This document shows, piece by piece, positions 18,293-27,820 of a DNA stretch of 64,000 nt. The notes under the pieces are model-generated. The model was given only the letters and a program-made list of their open reading frames with translations, was not told where the DNA came from and searched no databases. This DNA is from Flavobacterium aquidurense. GTDB lineage: Bacteria > Bacteroidota > Bacteroidia > Flavobacteriales > Flavobacteriaceae. The DNA lies in assembly GCA_900107365.1 (NCBI GenBank), contig FNPS01000001.1:310001-374000 (forward strand). Reading direction: 5' to 3'. How positions within the stretch are numbered: the first letter of the stretch is position 1; every line of letters starts with the position of its first letter. A program made the translations under genes and the position numbers.

Positions 18293-20206
18293 ATGGAAGA
18301 AAAAAAATTTGATCTTAATTCAATCATTGGTTTTGTATTGATATTTGGAATTTTGATTTGGATTATGTACCAAAATCAGCCTTCTGATAAGGAAATTGCT
18401 GCTGAAAAAGCCAAGAAAGAATTAGTTGCTAAGCAGGAAGCTCAGGCTAAAGTGGATAAAACTAAAACAGCCGTTTTGCCAGTTGCTGCTGCAACAACTC
18501 CTGGTGATACAGTTCAATTGGCACAATTGCAAAAAACTTTAGGTGGTTTTGCTTATTCGGCTACACTTCCTTCTGCAAAAGAAGGTTTTACAACTATTGA
18601 AAACGAAAAGATGATACTGAAAATCGCCAATAAAGGTGGTTACATAGTTGAAGCTACGTTGAAAGAATTCAAAAGGTTTGAGAAAAATTCAGGTCAATTA
18701 GTAGAATTAATTAGAGATAATAATTCGAATCTAAACATTCAGTTACAAACTACAGATAACAGAACTTTAAATTCTAAGGATTTATATTTTGAACCAACTT
18801 TGACTAAAAGCGGAGCAGATCAAATCTTAACAATGCGTTTGAAAGCGGGTGCAAACGAATTTTTAGAATATAAATACATCTTAAAAGCAAATGACTATTT
18901 AGTTGGTTTTGATATTCGTTCTCAAGGATTAAATAAAGTCTTAAATTCTTCTAAACCATTAGATTTACAATGGGATTTGAAAAGTTACAGAAATGAGAAA
19001 AGCGTTTCTATTGAAAAAAGATATGCTCAGTTAGAATATGAATATGGTGATGAAAAATCTAACTATGTAAGCGCAGGTGTAGGAAAAGAAGATACTCCGG
19101 AAAAAGTAAGTTATATCGCTTTTAAACAACACTTTTTTGCTGCTATTTTAGCAACTGATAAGCCATTCGAAAAATCTAAATTGCAATCTGATGATTTAGT
19201 TAAAGATGAAGCTATCGATACAACATTTGTAAAGCAATTTAGAGCAACAGTTCCTTTAGCTTTTTCTAATGGAGAAGTTGATTATAAAATGAGCTGGTAT
19301 TTTGGACCATCTGATTATAAAACATTAAAATCATACGATAAAAATTTCGAAAAAATTATTCCATTAGGATGGGGAATTTTTGGATGGATCAATAAATGGA
19401 TTTTTATTCCGTTATTTGGATTCTTAAGTTCAACAATTGGATTGTCTTTAGGAATTGCAATTATCATTTTTACTATACTTATCAAATTGGCAATGTCGCC
19501 AATTACATATAAATCATTTTTGTCTCAGGCTAAAATGAAAGTTTTGCGTCCAGAGATTACAGAGTTGGGAGAAAAATTCAAAAAAGACCCAATGAAGAAA
19601 CAGCAGGAAACAATGAAGTTGTACAACAAAGCGGGGGTAAACCCAATGGCAGGATGTATCCCGGCATTGATTCAGCTTCCATTCATGTATGCATCATTTC
19701 AGTTCTTTCCATCAGCTTTTGAATTAAGACAAAAAAGTTTCCTTTGGGCCGACGATTTATCTTCATTTGATGCTGTCGTACAATTGCCATTCCATATTCC
19801 TTTGTATGGAAGTCACATCAGTTTGTTCCCAATTATGGCAGCAATTGCGATTTTCTTCTACATGAAAATGACTTCTGGAGATCAGCAAATGGCGGCGCCT
19901 CAACAAGAAGGTATGCCGGACATGGCAAAAATGATGAAAATCATGATCTATGTTTCGCCATTAATGATGTTGATTTTCTTTAATAGCTATGGTGCTGGTT
20001 TGAGTTTGTATAACTTTATTTCAAACTTAATTACAATTGGAATTATGTTTGTTATTAAAAACTATATAGTTGATACAGATAAAATTCACGCTCAAATTCA
20101 GGAAAATAAATTAAAAGAGCCTAAAAAACAAAGTAAGTTTCAACAACGTCTTCAGGAAGTTATGGAGCAACAAGAAGCTGCGAAAGGGCAGAATAAAAAG
20201 AAATAA
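18293..20206 (+). CDS. yidC: Membrane protein insertase YidC
   Basis: The 637-aa protein has an N-terminal transmembrane anchor (IIGFVLIFGILIWIMYQ), a large periplasmic domain (about residues 60-350), and the conserved insertase core with five membrane segments from IFIPLFGFLSSTIGLSLGIAI onward, including SQAKMKVLRPEI and GCIPALIQLPFMYASFQFF. The basic C-terminal tail (KEPKKQSKFQQR...GQNKKK) suits ribosome contact. It inserts inner membrane proteins with or without SecYEG. Transcription probably ends at the hairpin at 20228. Confidence 0.97.
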   Translation: MEEKKFDLNSIIGFVLIFGILIWIMYQNQPSDKEIAAEKAKKELVAKQEAQAKVDKTKTAVLPVAAATTPGDTVQLAQLQKTLGGFAYSATLPSAKEGFTTIENEKMILKIANKGGYIVEATLKEFKRFEKNSGQLVELIRDNNSNLNIQLQTTDNRTLNSKDLYFEPTLTKSGADQILTMRLKAGANEFLEYKYILKANDYLVGFDIRSQGLNKVLNSSKPLDLQWDLKSYRNEKSVSIEKRYAQLEYEYGDEKSNYVSAGVGKEDTPEKVSYIAFKQHFFAAILATDKPFEKSKLQSDDLVKDEAIDTTFVKQFRATVPLAFSNGEVDYKMSWYFGPSDYKTLKSYDKNFEKIIPLGWGIFGWINKWIFIPLFGFLSSTIGLSLGIAIIIFTILIKLAMSPITYKSFLSQAKMKVLRPEITELGEKFKKDPMKKQQETMKLYNKAGVNPMAGCIPALIQLPFMYASFQFFPSAFELRQKSFLWADDLSSFDAVVQLPFHIPLYGSHISLFPIMAAIAIFFYMKMTSGDQQMAAPQQEGMPDMAKMMKIMIYVSPLMMLIFFNSYGAGLSLYNFISNLITIGIMFVIKNYIVDTDKIHAQIQENKLKEPKKQSKFQQRLQEVMEQQEAAKGQNKKK

Positions 20207-20227
20207 ATAATATTATTTATAAATAAG

Positions 20228-20254
20228 AAAGCCGTCTTTTTGACGGCTTTTTTG
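20228..20254. terminator. Bidirectional terminator between yidC and the FAS1 gene
   Basis: AAAGCCGTC (20228-20236) pairs with GACGGCTTT (20242-20250) over a TTTTT loop and is followed by T-rich sequence. The two flanking genes converge on it. Confidence 0.85.
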
Positions 20255-20257
20255 TGT

Positions 20258-21244
20258 TTAAAATTTAGGTAATAGAACTTTGTCTATTACATGAATGATT
20301 CCATTTGAGCACTGAACATCTGTAGCTACAATAGTACTTACTCTATTGCTCGCATCTGTGATTTTTGCACCTCCAGTTAAACCAATTGTAAAATTTTGTC
20401 CGGCAAAAGTACTTACTACTTGCCCGTTTGTTAATGCGGTCGATTGTACATTTGCTCCGGCTACAACATGATATTTTAAAGTAGTCTCTAAAACATTGGC
20501 AGGAATAGCTGGAAGTCCTGAAAATCCAGTTTCAGTTAAGAAACTTGTAAAAGCAGCATTTGTTGGAGCGAAAACAGTAAACGGCGAGCTGGCGGTTCCT
20601 GATAATATTCCGGCAAAACCAGATGAAGGATTGAAAGTTAAAGCAGCAACAAGAGTAGTGAAGTTTTTATTGGCTACCGCATGATTAACAATAGTCGGTA
20701 ATCCGATAACACCATCAACTACATGAATGATTCCGTTTGATGCTTGAATATCGGCAGTAGTAACTGTTGCTCCGCCATTTGTTTTTCCACCGTTAATAGC
20801 AACACCGGAACCTTTTTCAAGATACATACTTATGGTATTTGAAGTCGATGCACTTCCTTTAGCTAAAGTCTTTACGTAGCCTGTTGCAATTTCTGTCGAT
20901 TTTACTTTGGTACTCAAAACATGATTTAATAATATTTCTTTTAGGGCAGGAACAGGAACAGCATTTAAATTGGCATAACCTTTGGCTGTTAAAAATGCGC
21001 TAAAAGCGGTATTGGTAGGCGCAAAAACGGTATAAGAACCGGAAGAGTTCAGTGTGGTAACCAGATCTGCTTTTTCAAGAGCGGCAACCAAAGAGCTGAG
21101 ATTAGGATCTGCTTTCGCAATAGAGACGATCGTTTGGGGTTGTTGAGATGAATCATCATCATCATCATCATCATTGTTACATGAAATACTGACGAAAGCA
21201 ATTAATGCTACCAGAGCAATTAATTTAAATTTGATTGTTTTCAT
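20258..21244 (-). CDS. Fasciclin (FAS1) double-domain surface lipoprotein
   Basis: The 328-aa protein has a lipoprotein signal ending ISC (Cys22), a run of seven Asp residues, then two FAS1 domains (about residues 38-185 and 190-328). Each carries the family motifs TVFAPTNTAF and NGIIHVVDGVI, or TVFAPTNAAF and NGIIHVIDKVL. FAS1 domains mediate adhesion and matrix contacts. The Asp run is encoded by a GAT trinucleotide tract (21148-21173 on the other strand), which could vary in length. It is alone on its strand with its own promoter region. Confidence 0.92.
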   Translation of the reverse strand: MKTIKFKLIALVALIAFVSISCNNDDDDDDDSSQQPQTIVSIAKADPNLSSLVAALEKADLVTTLNSSGSYTVFAPTNTAFSAFLTAKGYANLNAVPVPALKEILLNHVLSTKVKSTEIATGYVKTLAKGSASTSNTISMYLEKGSGVAINGGKTNGGATVTTADIQASNGIIHVVDGVIGLPTIVNHAVANKNFTTLVAALTFNPSSGFAGILSGTASSPFTVFAPTNAAFTSFLTETGFSGLPAIPANVLETTLKYHVVAGANVQSTALTNGQVVSTFAGQNFTIGLTGGAKITDASNRVSTIVATDVQCSNGIIHVIDKVLLPKF

Positions 21245-21541
21245 AATATTGATTTTTTTTGTTTGTTACTGCTAAGTTATTTATTTTGTTTAACAAAATT
21301 TACAATTAATTAAACAATTATTAATTTTAATATATATTTAACCTTTTTGTTTAAGGTTGTATTTTGCTGATTGCTAGTTAATTATGTTTTAATGACTTGC
21401 TTTTTGAATATTCGTGTAGATTCAAATGTGGCAAAATGATTAAACAAAAATTAAAATTATTTTTTGGGTAATAAAAGTGAAAATGAAGCTACTTTTGCAA
21501 TACTAAAACGTACTTTTTATTGTTATATAGAAAAACATATT
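21245..21541. other. Divergent intergenic region with a 17-bp palindrome
   Basis: Lies between the FAS1 gene and the YwqK-like gene. ATTTTGTT-T-AACAAAAT (21283-21299) is a near-perfect palindrome 39 bp before the FAS1 ATG and could be a regulator site. The rest is AT-rich without a recognisable element. Confidence 0.35.
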
Positions 21542-22246
21542 ATGAAAAATTTTTTGATTTTATTTTTAATAAGTGTTACCGCTTTTTCTCAAGATTTTAA
21601 TAAAATAGATGCCAGTGGAAAAAAAGACGGAGCCTGGAAAGGAACATATGAACTTTCCAAACGTCCACGTTATGAAGGAACTTTTAGTCATGGTAAAGAA
21701 ACAGGAATATTTAAATTTTTTGATGACACTAAAAAAGGTGATGTTGTAGCTACTCGAGATTTTACTGCTAATGACGGCAGTTCATTTACTATTTTTTATG
21801 ATCAGAATAAAAATAAAGTAAGTGAAGGAAGAGAAGTGGGTAAAGCCCGTGAAGGGGAATGGAAATATTATCATAAAGCTTCGAAAGTGGTTATGACACT
21901 TGAAAATTATAAAAATGGTAAGTTAGAAGGTGTGAGGTCTGTTTTTTATCCGGATTCTAAAATTGCAGAAGAAATGACGTATAAAAATGGTTTAAAAGAT
22001 GGGACTTATAAAAAATACGGTCAAAATGCCTTTCTTTTAGAACAGAGCACATATAAGAATAATGAGTACAACGGAGACGCTATTTTTTATGATTCTGATG
22101 GTGTTATGGCCTCTAAAGGAAAATTTTTAAACGGAAAGAAAGTGGGAATGTGGCAGTTTTATCTAAAAGGAAAATTAACTAAAGAAGTAAATATGAGCGA
22201 TCCGAAAAGCAATTATAAAGCGGATTCAAAACCTAAAATGGAATAA
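21542..22246 (+). CDS. YwqK/MORN-repeat secreted protein
   Basis: I place the start at 21542, where MKNFLILFLISVTAFSQ forms a signal peptide; an in-frame upstream start at 21464 would add 26 polar residues before it. The 234-aa product has about six MORN-like repeats of the form YKNGxxxGxxxxYxxxGxxxxE (ENYKNGKLEGV, MTYKNGLKDGTYKKY, STYKNNEYNGD, GKFLNGKKVGMWQFY). Databases label such proteins YwqK-family antitoxins, but here the protein is exported, so that label tells little. MORN repeats usually give a binding surface. The function is unknown. Confidence 0.8.
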   Translation: MKNFLILFLISVTAFSQDFNKIDASGKKDGAWKGTYELSKRPRYEGTFSHGKETGIFKFFDDTKKGDVVATRDFTANDGSSFTIFYDQNKNKVSEGREVGKAREGEWKYYHKASKVVMTLENYKNGKLEGVRSVFYPDSKIAEEMTYKNGLKDGTYKKYGQNAFLLEQSTYKNNEYNGDAIFYDSDGVMASKGKFLNGKKVGMWQFYLKGKLTKEVNMSDPKSNYKADSKPKME

Positions 22247-22281
22247 TAGGTCTCGAAATTGCTTGAGTAAAAAGAATTTTT

Positions 22282-22337
22282 TTGCCACGAATTCACCAAT
22301 TTATAAATCAATATTTAAATTCGTGAATTCGTGGCAA
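22282..22337. repeat. GCCACGAATTC palindromic repeat, second copy
   Basis: TTGCCACGAATTCACCAATTT pairs with AAATTCGTGAATTCGTGGCAA, with small mismatches near the loop. Same family as 15678-15730. It lies between two genes on the plus strand and is followed by ACTTTTTTC, so it may also terminate transcription. Confidence 0.65.
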
Positions 22338-22375
22338 ACTTTTTTCTAAATTTGATTTGCTAATACTTTAAGTAA

Positions 22376-22933
22376 ATGGATTTAAACGAACTTATCGGAA
22401 GGTTTTTATTATTGTTTTTCTCAATTTTGGTTTTGTATTTTTTCTCTAACAGAAAAGATAATGAAACTATAAATCCGTTGATGGTTATTGTTGGTCTTTG
22501 TACTTTTTCATTGTGCTATTTATTCACAAAAATCGAAATTGGAGTAGGCATTGGGTTTGGATTATTTGCTATTTTCTCGATTCTAAGATTCAGAACGCAG
22601 TCTTTTACTGTAAATGCCATTATTTTCCTTTTTGCAACCATCACACTTTCTATCTTAGATATTATGTATCCGTATGAAAAGATTGAAGTGTTATTGTTCT
22701 TCCAAATAATTATTATCGGATTTTATATTTTGGCTTCGGTTTTAGTCAATAAAAAAGCATCTAAATATCTGAATATTGTCGATGTCAAAATTCCTCTAGA
22801 AGGCGACTTTTCGTTAGAAAATCAAAGAATTCGAAAAATGATTCAGCAAAAAATTAATATTGACGATTTCGATTTTAAAATCATCCTGATCAATACGGTT
22901 TCAAATGAAATAGATTTGCAGGTTTTCTATTGA
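22376..22933 (+). CDS. DUF4956 family membrane protein
   Basis: The 185-aa protein has four or five membrane segments in its first 125 residues and a cytoplasmic tail of about 60 residues (LEGDFSLENQRIRKMIQQKINIDDFDFKIILINTVSNEIDLQVFY). The diagnostic block is GFGLFAIFSILRFRTQSFTVNAIIFLFATITLSILD. The family often sits beside polyphosphate- or CotH/VTC-related genes elsewhere, but no such partner is here. Its stop codon directly abuts the stop codon of the convergent dikinase-like gene. Confidence 0.8.
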   Translation: MDLNELIGRFLLLFFSILVLYFFSNRKDNETINPLMVIVGLCTFSLCYLFTKIEIGVGIGFGLFAIFSILRFRTQSFTVNAIIFLFATITLSILDIMYPYEKIEVLLFFQIIIIGFYILASVLVNKKASKYLNIVDVKIPLEGDFSLENQRIRKMIQQKINIDDFDFKIILINTVSNEIDLQVFY

Positions 22934-24826
22934 TTATTCGTTAAAAGGCCTAGCCTGTTTGATATATAAAGCTCTGTTTTTTCCAACAATTTTAAATTCA
23001 ATATCAACAGGGTTTAATCTGTTTTTTTTCCAATAACGATTCATTTGGGTTTCAATTTTTTGACTAACAAGATTTAGACTGATCATTTCTTTGTTACTTA
23101 ACAAAGGTTCATTATTGTTTAAATTGGAATTGGAGATATAATCGACATTAAAATCTTCATCAGCTGTTTTTTCAGGCGTCAGGTAATAAGCCGTGAATTG
23201 CTCGCAAATTTCTCCTTTTTCAGGTTTCACAACTGAGTTTTCTCCTTTTTGTATGTTAACCGTAATACCCGGGAAATTTTTCCTGAAGATATTTTGAGTA
23301 ATGATTACGCCATTTGCCAATTCATCTGGAAAAGAACGATGCACCAAAACGCCCATAGCAATACTTTGCTGATCGATTCCAAAAAGCTCTCTTTCGGTGT
23401 AAGACCCTTCATTCCATACACTGGCCCAAACTTGCTTAATTGCCTTTTCGAAAGTTTTTATACTATCACCTAAAATTCCGGTTTTAGAATCGTAAAGACC
23501 GGCGCCATTAAAATCATCTAAATCTTCAGCATTGGTAGAAGACCTGAATCTGAAATTTTTAAAGGCTGCATTTTTATACGCTTGGTTCAGTTTTGCAATT
23601 AAATCCGGATTAATTGGTTCTTTTTTAATAGCATCCCGAATTTTTTTTAATTGATGATTGATCCATACTGTTGAATCTTTATATGGATAGTCTAAAAGCT
23701 CTTTAATTAAGGGTGATATTGATTGCTTCTGAATGTGTTGGGTATAAAAATAAAAAGGAATAGCATGCGCATTTTCAGGAGTTTTAAACGAAATATCTTT
23801 TGTAATATCTTTTGAAATCGCAATTAAATAGGCCAAATTTTGTGCTTTTGAGCCAATAAAATTCACACCTTTTTTGGGTATTGAATTCAAATCGACTAAA
23901 TCTGTAACACTATTATCAATAAGCAATTGCTTCTTTTTGGAAATGGTTTTGTTATTTATTTTTTTGGTTGTTTCTTTAATGTAAAAAGTGTCAATTTCAA
24001 TTTTTAACTCTACTTTCTTTGAAATCAATCTTTTGATAGTGTTGTCTTTAAAAACAGTTGTATAGGCCATAATCGGAATCTTTCTGTTTTTACCTAAAAG
24101 TACTAAATGACTTAAAGGTGTTTGAAGTTCATTCACAATAATTCCTCTTACATCTGGCAGAATATCGGGCGTTCCATCTAAAATTATAATTTCGTCAGTC
24201 TTTGGTTTAATCGTCTCTAAATCTTTTATTTTATATGGTTTTAAGATACCAACGTTACTTCCTGAAACGATCTCCTGATAGGTAATTTCATTAAAAATGT
24301 AATCTGATTTTACACAGGGAATTTTGAATTTATTTTCCTGATACCACTGCATTTTTTCAGGATTATTCAAATAGAATTTTAAATTGGGTCCAATGAAGCT
24401 GGATTTTAAAATTAAATTATAAAAGTTTTCAATTAAAGGAACAGACATGCGATCTGACGCAGCTAACTCAAAAATCCATTTGTCAGTTCCTTTGATATGG
24501 TTTAGATTTCCCAGTAAATAAGTTCTGTCTTTTTCGGAATCGCTATAATTTTCCTGATTAAAGATTTCTACTTCTTTGTCATAACCTAAATAGTTGGTTG
24601 CAAAATCGTAGTGATGCGAAATTAAGGCACTATTGAAGTAGTACATTTTTTTGTTCTTCAAATCATAAACAATTTTTACCGATTCGATATTTGAAAATTT
24701 ATCTGATAATGGTTTCCCTTTAAATGCTTTATAAGCTTCGTAATTGGACAAAGAAGCACTGTAGCTTTGTGCGCTTAAAGAGGTTATAATGAAGAGGAAA
24801 ATAAAAGTGTAAACAAATTTTCGCAT
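22934..24826 (-). CDS. Secreted dikinase-like protein (phospho-His swivel plus PPDK_N ATP-grasp)
   Basis: The 630-aa protein has a clear signal peptide (FVYTFIFLFIITSLSAQ). Residues about 210-260 resemble the phosphohistidine swivel domain, with QTPLSHLVLLGKNRKIPIMA placing His240 as the candidate phospho-acceptor. Residues about 318-630 are a pyruvate-phosphate-dikinase ATP-binding domain: GVNFIGSKAQNLAYL, FRFRSSTNAEDLDDFNGAGLYDS (426-447), VWASVWNEGSYTERELFGID and the closing YIKQARPF. This order, swivel before ATP-grasp, is that of plant glucan water dikinase rather than PEP synthase. The N-terminal 200 residues are unrecognised and may bind substrate. The substrate, and a source of ATP outside the cytoplasm, are unknown. 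Confidence 0.78.
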   Translation of the reverse strand: MRKFVYTFIFLFIITSLSAQSYSASLSNYEAYKAFKGKPLSDKFSNIESVKIVYDLKNKKMYYFNSALISHHYDFATNYLGYDKEVEIFNQENYSDSEKDRTYLLGNLNHIKGTDKWIFELAASDRMSVPLIENFYNLILKSSFIGPNLKFYLNNPEKMQWYQENKFKIPCVKSDYIFNEITYQEIVSGSNVGILKPYKIKDLETIKPKTDEIIILDGTPDILPDVRGIIVNELQTPLSHLVLLGKNRKIPIMAYTTVFKDNTIKRLISKKVELKIEIDTFYIKETTKKINNKTISKKKQLLIDNSVTDLVDLNSIPKKGVNFIGSKAQNLAYLIAISKDITKDISFKTPENAHAIPFYFYTQHIQKQSISPLIKELLDYPYKDSTVWINHQLKKIRDAIKKEPINPDLIAKLNQAYKNAAFKNFRFRSSTNAEDLDDFNGAGLYDSKTGILGDSIKTFEKAIKQVWASVWNEGSYTERELFGIDQQSIAMGVLVHRSFPDELANGVIITQNIFRKNFPGITVNIQKGENSVVKPEKGEICEQFTAYYLTPEKTADEDFNVDYISNSNLNNNEPLLSNKEMISLNLVSQKIETQMNRYWKKNRLNPVDIEFKIVGKNRALYIKQARPFNE

Positions 24827-24932
24827 GACATTTTTATTGAATAATAAAAGTAATTAAAAAAAACGATAGGTTTTATCTACTGCAGGATTATATAAACTAA
24901 TCAAAACTAGTCTAATTATCTATATTTTGGCT

Positions 24933-24941
24933 TACCTTTGC
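24933..24941 (+). promoter_or_regulatory. Probable -7 element of the mnmA promoter
   Basis: TACCTTTGC matches TAnnTTTG and lies 28 bases before the chosen mnmA ATG. No good TTG is found at the matching -33 position, so the call is tentative. Confidence 0.4.
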
Positions 24942-24968
24942 ACCCTTGTAAAATATAAACGATTTAGA

Positions 24969-26156
24969 ATGAAACGTGTAGTAGTTGGACTTTCTGGTGG
25001 AGTAGATTCGAGTGTTGCAGCTTATTTATTGCAACAACAAGGATACGAAGTTATAGGCCTTTTTATGAAAAACTGGCACGACGACTCGGTTACTATTTCT
25101 AATGAATGCCCTTGGTTAGAGGATAGTAATGATGCTTTACTGGTTGCTGAAAAACTAGGAATACCGTTTCAAACTGTCGATTTAAGCGAAGAATACAAAG
25201 AAAAAATCGTTGATTATATGTTCAACGAATACGAAAAAGGAAGAACTCCAAATCCTGATGTGCTTTGTAATCGCGAAATCAAATTTGATGTTTTCATGAA
25301 AATTGCCTTAAGCCTTGGTGCTGATTATGTAGCAACAGGACATTATTGTCAAAAAAAGGAAATTGAAGTAGATGGAAAGCCAGTTTATCAATTAATTGCC
25401 GGTGCCGATAACAACAAAGATCAGTCGTATTTTTTATGCCAATTGTCGCAAGAACAATTAGCAAAATCACTGTTTCCAATTGGAGCTTTAACCAAACCGG
25501 AAGTGCGCGAAATTGCTGCTGAAATGGATTTAGTAACGGCTGAAAAGAAAGATTCTCAAGGATTATGTTTTATTGGAAAAGTACGTTTGCCGGAATTTTT
25601 GCAACAAAAATTGCAACCTAAAGAAGGTAAAATTGTTCAGATTGATAAAAACGATCCCATTTATATTATTGAAAAACCAGCTGGTTTATCGGTAGAAGAT
25701 GAATTGAATTTAGAAGCTCAAAAACGTGCTTATCTTCCAACAATGGGAAAAGTAGTGGGTAAACATCAAGGGGCTCATTATTTTACAATTGGACAAAGAA
25801 AAGGTCTGAATGTGGGCGGAACAACAGATCCGTTATTTATTATTGCGACCAATGTTGAAACCAATACCATTTATACTGGTTTGTCAAGCAACCATCCAGG
25901 TTTGTTTAAAAAAGCTTTATTTATTGAAAAATCTGAAGTGCACTGGATTCGTACTGATCTTGCTTTAAAAGTTGGTGAAACAATGGAAGTTATGGCAAGA
26001 ATTCGATACCGTCAGCCTTTGCAAAAAGCTACTTTGCATCAGTTTGAAGATGGAATGTATGTTAGTTTTGATGAGTCGCAATCTGCCATTACTGAAGGTC
26101 AGTTTGTTGCCTGGTATTTCGGTAATGAATTAGTTGGTTCGGGAGTAATTTCTTAG
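24969..26156 (+). CDS. mnmA: tRNA-specific 2-thiouridylase MnmA
   Basis: I start at 24969 ([15 protein letters not shown]), because upstream in-frame codons overlap the promoter box and add a non-conserved leader. The 395-aa protein has the ATP PP-loop SGGVDSS, the catalytic Cys in [12 protein letters not shown] and the second Cys in [11 protein letters not shown], followed by the usual C-terminal beta-barrel ([15 protein letters not shown]). It places sulfur on U34 of tRNA Glu, Gln and Lys, receiving it from a persulfide relay. An insert typical of Bacteroidota MnmA follows the second Cys region ([17 protein letters not shown]). Confidence 0.96.
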   Translation: MKRVVVGLSGGVDSSVAAYLLQQQGYEVIGLFMKNWHDDSVTISNECPWLEDSNDALLVAEKLGIPFQTVDLSEEYKEKIVDYMFNEYEKGRTPNPDVLCNREIKFDVFMKIALSLGADYVATGHYCQKKEIEVDGKPVYQLIAGADNNKDQSYFLCQLSQEQLAKSLFPIGALTKPEVREIAAEMDLVTAEKKDSQGLCFIGKVRLPEFLQQKLQPKEGKIVQIDKNDPIYIIEKPAGLSVEDELNLEAQKRAYLPTMGKVVGKHQGAHYFTIGQRKGLNVGGTTDPLFIIATNVETNTIYTGLSSNHPGLFKKALFIEKSEVHWIRTDLALKVGETMEVMARIRYRQPLQKATLHQFEDGMYVSFDESQSAITEGQFVAWYFGNELVGSGVIS

Positions 26157-26200
26157 CTTTATACTTTTTATGGAGGTTTATCCTTTAAAAAAAGTACAGT

Positions 26201-27808
26201 ATGAAGCACATTTTTACGTTTACTTTATTGTTATTTTCTCTTGTGATGTTTTCTCAGGAAGAAGATGCATGGGTTTATTTTAAAGATAAGCCAAATGCAC
26301 AACTGTTTTTAAATAAGCCATCAGATATGCTTTCGCAACGTTCTTTAGATCGAAGAACGAATCAAAATATAGCTTTAAATAGTACCGATGTTCCTGTTGA
26401 GAAAACATATATTAATCAGGTAAAAGCGAGCGCTGGAATCAAAATAATGGCGCATTCAAAATGGTTAAATGCACTTCATATTCGTGGAACGCAAATTAAT
26501 ATTCAGGCACTTAAATCATTATCATTTGTAGACAAAGTTGTTTTTGCTAATAAGGCTTTAAATACAACTGCGAAAAAAGTTAATGAGAATCTGGTAACCC
26601 AAACTAATGATAAGCTTAAAACTACTGTAGATTACGCTTACGGCAATTCTGCCAATCAAATTCAGATGCTTAACGGGCAGGCTTTGCACAAACAAAATTA
26701 TACTGGTGCCGGAAAAATAATTGCTGTTTTAGATGGTGGATTTCCAAATGTAAATACTGCGGAACCGTTTAAAAAGCTGATAGACAATCATCAAATTTTA
26801 GGAGGTTATGATTTTGTGTCTAAAAGTGAAAATTTTTATACAGGTGACAATCATGGGACAATGGTTCTTTCTACGATGGGAGGTTATAAAGAAAATGCTT
26901 TGATTGGAACAGCACCAGATGCTTCTTATTATTTATTTATTACAGAATATGACCCGACTGAAAACCCGGTAGAAGAATCTAATTGGGTGGAAGCCGCTGA
27001 AAAAGCAGATAGTTTAGGTGTAGATATTATAACCACTTCATTGGGTTATTTTGAATATGATAATGTCAATTATAGTCATACTTACAGTGACATGAATGGT
27101 ACTACCAATTTTATTTCACGAGGTGCAGAAATCGCCTTTAGTAAAGGAATAATTGTGGTGGCTTCGGCAGGAAATGAAGGCACTACATCAGAGCCTCATA
27201 TTGGCGCGCCTGCAGATGCCGTTTCAGTGTTAACTGTTGGATCTGTTACTTCAGCAAAAGTAAAATCAGGTTTTAGTTCTATAGGACCAAGTTTTGATGG
27301 GAGAATAAAACCCGATATTATGGCGCAGGGTACTGCAGCTGTGGTTTCTGATGTAAACGGGAATATTGTCACTACAAACGGAACTTCTTTTTCTTGCCCA
27401 ATAATAGCTGGAATGATTGCCTGTTTATGGCAGGCATATCCATCTAAAACCAATAAAGAAATTAGACAAATGATTTTAGAATCATCTGATAAATTTGCTG
27501 CACCAAATAATAATTATGGATACGGTATTCCAAATTTCGGATCTACTTTAGGCGTTGAAAGCTTTCAGGTTTTATCTCATTTTTCAGTTTTTCCAAATCC
27601 AGCTAAAACTTTTGTTTCTTTTTCTTTTTCAAATGAAAATTACAACGCATTAGTCTCAATTTACTCCGTTTTGGGACAAAAATTAATCGAGAAAAAAATC
27701 ACAAATCAAAACCCAATTCTTTCTGTAGAAGCATTAGATAGTGGACTTTATTTCTATACTTTTGATGCCGAAGGTTTGCATAAAACCGGAAAGATAATCA
27801 AACAATAA
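26201..27808 (+). CDS. Subtilisin-like (S8) serine protease with type IX secretion sorting domain
   Basis: The 535-aa protein has a signal peptide (FTFTLLLFSLVMFSQ), a prodomain-like region to about residue 150, and an S8 catalytic domain with Asp178 (AVLDGGF), His218 (DNHGTMV), oxyanion Asn325 (ASAGNEG) and Ser396 (NGTSFSCP). The last 75 residues, SVFPNPAKTFVSFSF to the closing YTFDAEGLHKTGKIIKQ, form a type A T9SS C-terminal domain, so the enzyme should be exported through the type IX system and anchored or released at the cell surface. The nitronate-monooxygenase-like gene follows after 12 bp. Confidence 0.95.
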   Translation: MKHIFTFTLLLFSLVMFSQEEDAWVYFKDKPNAQLFLNKPSDMLSQRSLDRRTNQNIALNSTDVPVEKTYINQVKASAGIKIMAHSKWLNALHIRGTQINIQALKSLSFVDKVVFANKALNTTAKKVNENLVTQTNDKLKTTVDYAYGNSANQIQMLNGQALHKQNYTGAGKIIAVLDGGFPNVNTAEPFKKLIDNHQILGGYDFVSKSENFYTGDNHGTMVLSTMGGYKENALIGTAPDASYYLFITEYDPTENPVEESNWVEAAEKADSLGVDIITTSLGYFEYDNVNYSHTYSDMNGTTNFISRGAEIAFSKGIIVVASAGNEGTTSEPHIGAPADAVSVLTVGSVTSAKVKSGFSSIGPSFDGRIKPDIMAQGTAAVVSDVNGNIVTTNGTSFSCPIIAGMIACLWQAYPSKTNKEIRQMILESSDKFAAPNNNYGYGIPNFGSTLGVESFQVLSHFSVFPNPAKTFVSFSFSNENYNALVSIYSVLGQKLIEKKITNQNPILSVEALDSGLYFYTFDAEGLHKTGKIIKQ

Positions 27809-27820
27809 GAACCTGCTTGC

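Noticed and set aside
21542..22246. Toxin-antitoxin component (YwqK antitoxin label)
   Set aside because: A signal peptide and the absence of a toxin-like neighbour make a cytoplasmic antitoxin role unlikely.
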